DNA of 11,622 bases from Baffinella frigidus (Eukaryota; Cryptophyceae; Cryptomonadales; Baffinellaceae): assembly GCA_026770585.1 (NCBI GenBank), contig MU646732.1, positions 20,110-31,731 on the forward strand, read 5' to 3'. This document shows positions 7,683-11,622 of the stretch, piece by piece; within the stretch, counting starts at the first letter, position 1; each line of letters opens with the position of its first letter. The translations under genes were made by a program, and so were the position numbers. The notes beneath the pieces were generated by a model that did no database searches, was not told the DNA's origin, and worked only from the letters and a program-made list of their open reading frames with translations.

Positions 7683-7888
7683 TATCCCTCAAGTAGCGAG
7701 TAGGCGCATACGTCCTACCGTAGGGCCCTAGGACCTGCCCCGGACCTCTTGGGGGTCGAATTCGACCCCCTGGCCACTTAACCCTTAAGTGACCAGTAGG
7801 CTCATGCGCCCCACCGTAGGGCCCTGGGACCTGCCTAGGGCGAGTTAGGGCGAATATTCACCCTATGGTCACTGAAGGGTTAAGGGAT
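7683..7888. mobile_element. Foldback family 2, two nested or joined copies
   Basis: The left end TATCCCTCAAGTAGCGAGTA matches the TIR of the intact element at 9388-9494. The first part holds a perfect 20-bp palindrome, GGGGGTCGAATTCGACCCCC (7751-7770), and ends in CCACTTAA. A second part is bounded by AACCCTTAAGTGACCA (7780-7795) and TGGTCACTGAAGGGTT (7866-7881), 15 of 16 complementary. Both parts contain CACCGTAGGGCCCT or TACCGTAGGGCCCT followed by GGACCTGCC. CACTTAA-ccc-TTAAGTG at 7775-7791 forms the junction hairpin. It is best read as two related foldbacks fused end to end. Confidence 0.65.
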
Positions 7889-8098
7889 ACCTCCCTACTC
7901 AGTCTCAGCTGCACCGGCCAGGCGTGTTGCATCAACTGCACCGTGTGTGTTCTTGTGCGGGGCCTCGTTGATGACCCGCAAAGGGTCGTGATGACCCACA
8001 AAGGGTCGTAGGGTCAACGACCCACTAGCCACTTGAGGGATACGCGTGTGAAACGTTTTCAAGGACACAGCAGAAAACCGGTGGCGCGTGCCCTGATC
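7889..8098. other. Spacer with 20-bp tandem repeat
   Basis: No gene. Two tandem 20-bp units of GATGACCCRCAAAGGGTCGT lie at 7970-8009, each itself a near-palindrome (GACCC...GGGTC), followed by a partial GGGTCAACGACCC. CCACTTGAGGGATA at about 8031-8044 looks like an isolated right TIR of foldback family 2. Confidence 0.6.
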
Positions 8099-8226
8099 TA
8101 CAGGGGTACCTCGCTCACAAGAAACCGCCCCCCCCCCTAGCTAGCTAGGACCACCATAGGGCCCAAGGCATAGGCCTACTGTAGAGTCCTAGGGGGTGGC
8201 ACTTTCATAAGCGAGGTACCCCTCTA
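8099..8226 (+). mobile_element. Foldback element family 1, copy 5
   Basis: Left TIR TACAGGGGTACCTCGCTCAC, right TIR TAAGCGAGGTACCCCTCTA. An extra CTAGCTAGCTAG tract lies in the left arm. The right-hand TA is shared with the next element, so copies 5 and 6 abut. Confidence 0.85.
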
Positions 8227-8351
8227 CAGGGTTACCTCGCTCATAAGAAACCACGCCCCCCTAGGACCTTACAGTAGGAGCATGCCTAGGGCCCTATGGT
8301 GGAACTACATGTAGGGGGGTGGGCGTTTCTCATGAGCGAGGTACCCCTGTA
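8225..8351 (-). mobile_element. Foldback element family 1, copy 6 (inverted)
   Basis: TIRs CAGGGTTACCTCGCTCATAA and CTCATGAGCGAGGTACCCCTG with TA on both sides. The centre (CCTTACAGTAGGAGCATGCC) is in the inverted orientation, like copy 4. Confidence 0.85.
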
Positions 8352-8452
8352 GCGGCAGCCGGGAATCCAGCAGCCCCCAGACTTTCAAGATCCGAGTGTA
8401 CGTTTCGTAACCTGTTTACTGGTCGCAAACTGTGTTTGCTCTGCGGTTGCGG

Positions 8453-8494
8453 CTACTTGGCGAGGATGGCGGCGATCGTAGCGGCCAGGTCCTG
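8453..8494 (-). pseudogene. HisRS terminal-exon tail, copy T1
   Basis: On the minus strand it reads QDLAATIAAILAK then TAG, matching the end of the terminal exon at 8987-9082 (DLAATIAAILAK-stop). Over the last 12 codons there are three differences, all synonymous (GCG/GCT, ACT/ACG, CTG/CTC). It lies downstream of the intact terminal exon's stop, so it would be 3' untranslated or separate from the gene. Upstream (to the right) it runs directly into a CCCGACA/CCCGAAA array at the palindrome GGCCAGGTCCTGGCC. Confidence 0.7.
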
Positions 8495-8497
8495 GCC

Positions 8498-8763
8498 GAC
8501 ACCCGAAACCCGACACCCGAAACCCGACACCCGAAACCCGGAACCCGGAACCCGACACCCGAAACCCGAAACCCGAAACCCGGAACCCGACACCCGACAC
8601 CCGAAACCCGGAACCCGACACCCGAAACCCGGAACCCGACACCGGAAACCCGGAATCCGACACCCGAATCCCGGAACCCGAATCCCGAATCTCGAAACCC
8701 GGAACCCGGAACCCGGAACCCGAAAACCGGAACCCGAAACCCTAATCCCTAATCCCTGAACCC
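8498..8763 (+). repeat. CCCGACA / CCCGAAA / CCCGGAA array
   Basis: Heptamer array of telomere-like variants CCCGACA, CCCGAAA, CCCGGAA, CCCGAAT, ending in CCCTAAT and CCCTGAA. All six frames stay largely open across it (RNPTPET-type or FRVSGSG-type repeats), which explains the overlapping long ORFs here. It is flanked by duplicated tails of the HisRS terminal exon. Confidence 0.93.
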
Positions 8764-8774
8764 TATGGGTACGG

Positions 8775-8809
8775 CTACTTGGCAAGGACGGCGGCGGTTG
8801 CGGCTACTT
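8775..8809 (-). pseudogene. HisRS terminal-exon tail, copies T2 and T3
   Basis: On the minus strand, 8775-8801 reads ATAAVLAK then TAG, a diverged copy of the terminal-exon end. A second, shorter copy at 8804-8809 keeps only AAG TAG and the following CCGC. Both sit immediately beside the array's right edge. Confidence 0.5.
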
Positions 8810-8818
8810 GCCCTTGAG

Positions 8819-8905
8819 GTTCTTTAGGTCCTTCAGGTTCTTTTTACTCTCACCATAGGCGGACACCGGAACAGGTTCTGTAGAAAGACCATGCTTCCTT
8901 TCGGA
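8819..8905 (-). repeat. Dispersed repeat block, diverged copy 2
   Basis: Same orientation as 1783-1887. Shared landmarks are AGGT(C/T)CTTTAGG at the left edge, TTCTGTAGAAAGA versus TCCGTAGAAAGAA, and GCTT(C)CTTTCGGATC at the right edge. The middle (CACCATAGGCGGACACCGG) instead matches the reverse complement of 6080-6100, so the block is a mosaic. Confidence 0.55.
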
Positions 8906-8911
8906 TCACAA

Positions 8912-8980
8912 GGCCAGGTCCTGGCCGACACCCGACACCCGAAACCCGGAACCCTCATCCCTGAAGCCTGAACCCTACGG
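8912..8980 (+). repeat. GGCCAGGTCCTGGCC palindrome plus short CCCGACA array
   Basis: The perfect palindrome GGCCAGGTCCTGGCC (8912-8926) followed by GACACCCG and a short heptamer array is a repeat of 8483-8520. It ends in CCCTGAAGCCTGAACCCTA, like the end of the larger array, and then meets the intact HisRS terminal exon. This is a second, shorter copy of the exon-tail/array unit. Confidence 0.75.
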
Positions 8981-8986
8981 TAGCGG

Positions 8987-9082
8987 CTACTTGGCCAGGA
9001 TGGCGGCGATAGTCGCGGCCAGGTCTGCTTGCGAGACCTCCGTCTGCTCCCCGTCTGCGAGGTTCTTGAGCTTCACGACCCC
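8987..9082 (-). CDS. Terminal exon, histidyl-tRNA synthetase-like
   Basis: Ninety-six nucleotides on the minus strand encode GVVKLKNLADGEQTEVSQAD then LAATIAAILAK and TAG. This matches the end of the class II anticodon-binding domain in bacterial/organellar-type HisRS, where a Gly-(x)-Val-x-Lys-x-Leu strand, a GEQ turn and a final helix close the protein. An AG acceptor (TTTGGCAG, ending at 9083) precedes codon GGG in phase 0, and the penultimate exon ends in phase 0 at a GT donor. Joining them gives GDTEAEK-GVVKLKNLADGEQ, a continuous family-like sequence. HisRS charges tRNA-His with histidine. Earlier exons are not seen and would lie right of the window, so the gene may be partial or dead. 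Other class II anticodon-binding synthetases are less likely because of the GEQ ending. Confidence 0.62.
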   Translation of the reverse strand, partial: GVVKLKNLADGEQTEVSQADLAATIAAILAK

Positions 9083-9218
9083 CTGCCAAACACCCGCCGT
9101 CATCTCGCGTGCCTCACGGTGGACTACGAACCTTTCATCAAAAGTGAACTTGCCTTGAGGTAGTTAACTTGAAGGATGTTCTGGTGCAATTCCCGCCGTC
9201 ATCTCACGTGCCTGGGGT

Positions 9219-9338
9219 TACAGGGGTACCTCGCTCATAAGAAACTGCCCCCCTCCTAGGAACACCATAGGGCCCTACGCATAAGCCTACTGTAGGGTCC
9301 CAGGGGGTGGCGGTTTCTTATGAGCGAGGTGCCCCTAT
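9219..9338 (+). mobile_element. Foldback element family 1, copy 7
   Basis: TIRs CAGGGGTACCTCGCTCATAA and CTTATGAGCGAGGTGCCCCTA with TA at both ends. The inner stem (CTAGGAACACCATAGGGCCC / GCCTACTGTAGGGTCCCAG) is mutated but pairs well. It sits inside the inferred HisRS intron. Confidence 0.86.
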
Positions 9339-9383
9339 AGCGTGGCGGGCTTCGCGTTCGTACACGCGTGAAACAATCATGCT

Positions 9384-9498
9384 TTCGTTATCCCTCGAGT
9401 GGCGAGGTGGTCAAATTCAACCACCAAGAGGTCCTAGGCAGGTCATAGGGCCCTACGGTAGGGCGTATGAGCCTACTCGCCACTTCAGGGATAACGAA
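9384..9498. mobile_element. Foldback family 2, intact copy
   Basis: Near-perfect TIRs: TTTCGTTATCCCTCGAGTGG at the left and CCACTTCAGGGATAACGAAA at the right (about 115 bp). The centre holds GGTCCTAGGCAGGTCATAGG and GCCCTACGGTAGGG. It is the cleanest member of the second family and defines it. TA borders the TCCCTC / GAGGGA-like ends. No ORF of its own. Confidence 0.85.
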
Positions 9499-9599
9499 AT
9501 TGAGCCCGGTGCCGATTCGTCGGCCTTTGCGGCGGTGACCTTTAGGTCCTTTTTTTAGGCCCTTTAGGTCCGATGCCAAGCGGAACCAAACGACCATCT

Positions 9600-9808
9600 C
9601 CGGGTTCGGGGTTCGGGGTGAAGGGTTCCGGGGTTCGGGGTTCGGGGTTCGGAGTGCAGGGTTCTGGGGTTCTGGGGTGCAGGGTTCAGGGATTCGGGAT
9701 TCGGGATTCGGGATTCGGGTTCCGGGTTTCGGGTTCCGGGTTCCGGGTTTCGGGTGTCGGGTTCCGGGTTTCGGGTTGCGGGTTGCGGGTTTCGGGTTTC
9801 GGGTTTCT
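9600..9808 (-). repeat. GGGTTTCGGGTTCC telomere-like array
   Basis: Heptamers TTTCGGG, TTCCGGG, TTCGGGA and TTGCGGG on +, that is CCCGAAA-type on the minus strand and opposite in orientation to 8498-8763. Open frames here are repeat artefacts. It lies in the inferred intron. Confidence 0.92.
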
Positions 9809-9857
9809 ACATGTATTGTAGACATTATACAACCTTGAAGAGAAACGAGACGGTCTC

Positions 9858-9899
9858 CTAAACCCGGAATCTAAAACCCGGAAACTGAAACCCGAAACC
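9858..9899 (+). repeat. Short CCCGAAA patch
   Basis: AAACCCGGAATCTAAAACCC and following units: about six CCCGAAA-like heptamers between a short hairpin (TCTACA-tgtat-TGTAGA at about 9806-9822) and the first (GA)n run. Confidence 0.75.
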
Positions 9900-9921
9900 A
9901 GAGAGAGAGAGAGAGAGAGAC
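9900..9921 (+). repeat. (GA)n run
   Basis: Pure GA dinucleotides directly at the donor side of exon copy B. On the minus strand it is the CT-rich start of the inferred intron. Confidence 0.9.
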
Positions 9922-9972
9922 CTTCTCGGCCTCAGTGTCGCCGATGAGGACGACGCACTTGGCACCCAACTT
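9922..9972 (-). CDS. HisRS-like penultimate exon, copy B
   Basis: Seventeen codons on the minus strand: KLGAKCVVLIGDTEAEK, followed at once by a GT donor (AAG|GTCTCTC). Versus copy A (10243-10293) four codons differ, three synonymously (CTC/TTG, GGC/GGT, AAA/AAG) and one Ser to Thr. On its 5' side a pyrimidine-rich tract (CTCTCTT...CTCTTCTG) leads to GAAG, so an acceptor AG just before TTG is possible and in phase. It may be a spliced duplicate exon, a mutually exclusive exon, or a relic left by expansion of the repeat. The core KLGAKxVVLIG is the strand-turn of the HisRS anticodon-binding domain. Confidence 0.5.
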
Positions 9973-10206
9973 CAGAAGAGAGCGAGAAAGAGCGAGCGAG
10001 AGCGAGAGAGAGAGAGAGCGAGCGAGAGAGAGCGAGAGAGAGAGAGCGAGAGCGAGAGAGAGCGAGCGAGAGAGCGAGAGCGAGAGAGCGCATGAGAGAG
10101 CGATCGAGAAAGAGCGAGCGCGAGAGAGAGAGCGAGAGAGAGAGCGAGAGAGAGAGCGAGAGCGAGAGAGAGCGAGAGAGCGAGAGAGCGAGAGAGAGAT
10201 AGCGAG

Positions 10207-10242
<36 letters not shown>
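9973..10242 (+). repeat. (GA)n / GAGC array between exon copies
   Basis: About 265 bp of GA dinucleotides interrupted by GCGA and occasional GATCG or CATG, ending in a pure GA run (about 10212-10240). It lies exactly between exon copies A and B. On the minus strand it is a long pyrimidine tract starting with GT after copy A. All frames are open (RERERE or SLSLSL), so overlapping long ORFs across it are artefacts. Confidence 0.95.
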
Positions 10243-10244
<2 letters not shown>

Positions 10245-10335
10245 TCTCGGCCTCGGAGTCGCCGATGAGGACGACGCACTTGGCGCCGAGCTTCTCGGCG
10301 TGCTTGAAAAGCCACTTGGTCTTTTTCTCCTGCTC
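10243..10335 (-). CDS. HisRS-like penultimate exon, copy A
   Basis: Thirty-one codons on the minus strand: EQEKKTKWLFKHAEK, then LGAKCVVLIGDSEAEK, followed by GT (AAA|GTCTCTC). The pattern K-x-K-W-x-F-K-x-A-x-x-L-x-A-K-x-x-V-L-I-G-x-S-E is that of the C-terminal anticodon-binding domain in organellar/bacterial-type HisRS. It joins in phase 0 to the terminal exon at 9082, or first to copy B. The open frame continues upstream to an ATG at about 10350, but no clear acceptor or pyrimidine tract is visible there, so the true 5' edge is unknown. Upstream exons are not found before the window ends. Confidence 0.55.
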
Positions 10336-10389
10336 CCCGCGCCAGCGCATAAGTGCGATTTTCATACACACTCTCATCGCGGACCTGGA

Positions 10390-10536
10390 TAGATTTAATT
10401 TCGGGAATGTCCTTCTAAAAGAAGATTTGTACCAAGAAATTTTAGGGCTTTACAAGATTCGTACTTTCAAGGGCTTTAAAATATCTGGATTTGTACCAAG
10501 AATCGTTTAGAAGGACAGTTCCCGAAATTAAATCTA
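10390..10536. mobile_element. AT-rich foldback with internal direct repeats
   Basis: Arms of about 30 bp: ATAGATTTAATTTCGGGAA followed by TGTCCTTCTAAA (10389-10419), and the complement TTTAGAAGGACAGTTCCCGA followed by AATTAAATCTAT (10506-10537), differing by one indel. Inside, GATTTGTACCAAGAA occurs twice (10424-10438 and 10488-10502) and GGGCTTTA twice. It is AT-rich in a GC-rich setting. It separates two copies of the penultimate exon's 5' part. It could be a MITE of a fourth type. Confidence 0.75.
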
Positions 10537-10581
10537 TTCAGTGACCCGATGAACTCGTTCGCGCTAAAAGTGTTCAAGCTT

Positions 10582-10608
10582 CCACTTGGTCTTCTTCTCC
10601 TGCTCCCT
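10582..10608 (-). pseudogene. HisRS-like exon 5' part, copy C
   Basis: On the minus strand it repeats the codons EQEKKTKW of copy A with one synonymous change (AAA/AAG), then diverges and reaches a stop at 10564-10566. Immediately upstream is a better acceptor than copy A has: TGCTGAC, a C8 tract, CCTTTCTGGGAG. This may mark the original exon start, separated from the rest of the exon by the inserted foldback segment. Confidence 0.45.
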
Positions 10609-10636
10609 CCCAGAAAGGTGGGGGGGGTCAGCACCG

Positions 10637-10758
10637 TACAGGGGTACCTCGCTCATGAGAAACTGCCCCCCCCCTAGGACCACCGTAGGGCCCTAGGCAT
10701 AGCCCTACTGTAGGGTCCAAGGAGCAGGCGGTTTCTTATGAGCGAGGTACCCCATGTA
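10637..10758 (+). mobile_element. Foldback element family 1, copy 8
   Basis: TIRs CAGGGGTACCTCGCTCATGA and CTTATGAGCGAGGTACCCC, then ATG before the right TA. Its right end overlaps the TA of the next foldback (family 2). Confidence 0.87.
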
Positions 10759-10966
10759 TCCCTCAAGTGGCGAGTGGGTCATATGTGACCCCCAGCAGGC
10801 CCCTACCTGCCCCCTAAGAGGCGAGTAGGCTCATACGCCATACCGTAGGGTCCTGAGACCTGCCTAGGACCTCTTGGCGGTCAAATCTGACCGACTGGCC
10901 ACTTCAGGGATATGCCTGTAGGGGCCTACGTAGGAGCGTTCTAGGCTACTCGCCACTTTCGGGATA
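10757..10966. mobile_element. Foldback family 2, compound copy
   Basis: The left end TATCCCTCAAGTGGCGAGTG pairs with GGCCACTTCAGGGATA (to 10912). An internal AAGAGGCGAGTAGGCTCATA begins a second copy-like segment with CATACCGTAGGGTCCTGAGA and CCTGCCTAGGACCTCTTGG. A further right end, CTACTCGCCACTTTCGGGATA, finishes at 10966. It looks like nested or recombined family 2 elements. Confidence 0.65.
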
Positions 10967-11076
10967 TTCGTCACAGAAGACGGCCCCTCCTTGATTGGGA
11001 AACACATTCGTTCCAGGGGTGGTTAGATGCATGGGTTTCGTGTAAGGCTCCCGGGGAGGGGAGGGCAGGGTCTGGA

Positions 11077-11180
11077 GAGCTCAATGCGACCCGAAAGCAA
11101 AAATGCTTTCCATGCAGATCCTTTCTACGGAAGGGCGTGTCGTTGGGCTATGTTGGGAGAAATCAGAACCTAAAGGACCT
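11077..11180 (+). repeat. Dispersed repeat block, copy 3 (plus)
   Basis: Starts GAGCTCAATGCGACCCGAAA, passes TTCTACGGAAGGGCGTGTCG and TGTTGGGAGAAAT, and ends AACCTAAAGGACCT. It is inverted relative to 1783-1887 and inserted in the first minisatellite interval. Its frame (MQILSTEGRV...LCWEK) parallels copy 1. Confidence 0.8.
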
Positions 11181-11323
11181 CACGGGCGTGCCTCGAGAAC
11201 GGGGTCAGTCGCGATGCCTGCCTCCAGGGTGAATGGTTGCATGGTTTTGTGTAAGGCTCCCGGGGAGAGCAGGGTAGGGCATGCCTCTTGCCCAAGAAAC
11301 ACGCCAAAAGTCAGCAATTTGAA

Positions 11324-11355
11324 ACGTCCCTCCCCGGATTTCCGGGGAGGGACGT
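11324..11355. repeat. Perfect 15-bp arm palindrome
   Basis: ACGTCCCTCCCCGGA (11324-11338), TT, TCCGGGGAGGGACGT (11341-11355). The right arm contains the minisatellite core CCGGGGAGGG, so the left arm is that core in inverted orientation. Confidence 0.9.
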
Positions 11356-11622
11356 GCCCCGTAGGTAGGGCGTGGTGTTTTGTAAGGCTCCCGGGGGAGG
11401 GAGGGTAGGGTAGGGCAGGGTAGAGAGTGCCTCGAGTACATTCCAGGATGAATGGATGCATGGTTTTGTGTGTAAGGCTCCCGGGGAGGGTAGGGCACAG
11501 GGTAGGGCGTGACTTGAGGACGAGGTTAGTCGCATTCCAGGTTGAATGGATGCATGGTTGGGTGTAAGGCTGCCGGGGAGGGCAGGGAGGTGGAGGACAG
11601 GGCAGGGCAGGGTAGGGGAGGG

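Larger units (their letters stand above)
9083..9921 (-). other. Inferred intron of the HisRS-like gene
   Basis: Bounded on the minus strand by GTCTCTCT (donor, 9921) and TTTGGCAG (acceptor, 9083), 839 nt long. It holds a foldback family 1 copy, a foldback family 2 copy and two telomere-like arrays. GCCCGCCGTCATCTCRCGTGCC-like sequence occurs twice (about 9094-9113 and 9192-9212), so acceptor-proximal intron sequence is also duplicated. Splicing is inferred from boundaries and the joined protein only. Confidence 0.45.
11020..11622 (+). repeat. Degenerate ~90-bp G-rich minisatellite
   Basis: The motif GATGCATGGTTTTGTGTAAGGCTCCCGGGGAGGG, in variants, recurs. TAAGGCTCCCGGGGAGGG starts at 11043, 11252, 11383 and 11473, and TAAGGCTGCCGGGGAGGG at 11565. 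Spacings are 209, 131, 90 and 92. Units end in GGGTAGGGCAGGG-type runs and a CCAGG(A/T)TGAATGG segment. The first interval is enlarged by the dispersed block. It continues beyond the window. Frames on both strands here are repeat-derived. Confidence 0.8.

Noticed and set aside
8319-9825. ORFs with RNPTPET or GFRVSGSG repeats
   Set aside because: They are produced by CCCGAAA/CCCGACA heptamers that are open in all frames, with no independent coding evidence beyond the short HisRS tails.
9871-10510. Long overlapping ORFs rich in RERERE / SLSLSL on both strands
   Set aside because: They are open only because (GA)n has no stop in any frame; the real coding signal is limited to the flanking exon copies.
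6575-10758. CRISPR array from the regularly similar 120-bp repeats
   Set aside because: The repeats are long, inverted-terminal, irregularly spaced and in both orientations, with no unique spacers of constant size.
6575-10758. hAT-type element, because ends start CAGGGG
   Set aside because: No 8-bp target duplication was found by comparing flanks; TA is the only consistent flank.
1-11622. tRNA or rRNA genes
   Set aside because: No TTCRANY-type T-loop with matching arms or rRNA signature was noticed by eye; a covariance-model scan was not possible here.

Overview
This window reads as nuclear DNA of a eukaryote, probably an alga or other protist. The evidence is plant/algal-type telomere heptamers (TTTAGGG/CCCTAAA), exon-sized coding pieces bounded by GT and AG, no operon-like gene packing, and very dense simple, minisatellite and foldback repeats. 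The species cannot be named from the sequence. The layout suggests a subtelomeric or interstitial telomere-repeat region.

Left part (1-2520): a degenerate 1.5 kb TTTAGGG array, then a non-coding stretch with a dispersed block (1783-1887) that recurs at 8819-8905 and 11077-11180, then a degenerate minisatellite. Position 2521-3597 holds no recognisable gene. A GC-rich stretch (3598-4558) has protein-like sequence in three successive frames and is best called a broken or intron-containing gene of unknown family. Its C-terminal module is duplicated in frame at 4661-4795.

Middle (4560-6530): a mosaic of telomere-like arrays, each locally homogenised to a different variant: CCCGTATAAA, CCATACTAAA (360 bp with a 50-bp higher-order pattern), CCCTAAA, CCCTACA and CCCGAAA. 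A (CT)n microsatellite follows.

Right part (6540-10970): at least eight copies of a ~120-bp foldback element with TIRs starting CAGGGGTACCTCGCTCAT, mostly flanked by TA. A second foldback family (TCCCTCAAGTGGCGAG) and a third single foldback (7331-7472) share a central CTACCGTAGGGCCCTA-like core with it. Interleaved on the minus strand are the last two exons of what looks like a bacterial/organellar-type histidyl-tRNA synthetase gene. Penultimate-exon copies lie at 10243-10335 and 9922-9972, and the terminal exon is at 8987-9082, with phase-compatible GT...AG boundaries. Pieces of these exons are repeated around simple-repeat arrays and foldbacks.

Right edge (10970-11622): a degenerate ~90-bp G-rich minisatellite containing the third dispersed block and a strong palindrome.

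The most striking pattern is recurrent: repeat arrays or foldbacks (CCCGTATAAA, CCCGACA/CCCGAAA, GA, foldback) sit between duplicated short coding segments. This is what staggered-break repair with repeat insertion would leave. It is an inference, but it is visible independently at several places.
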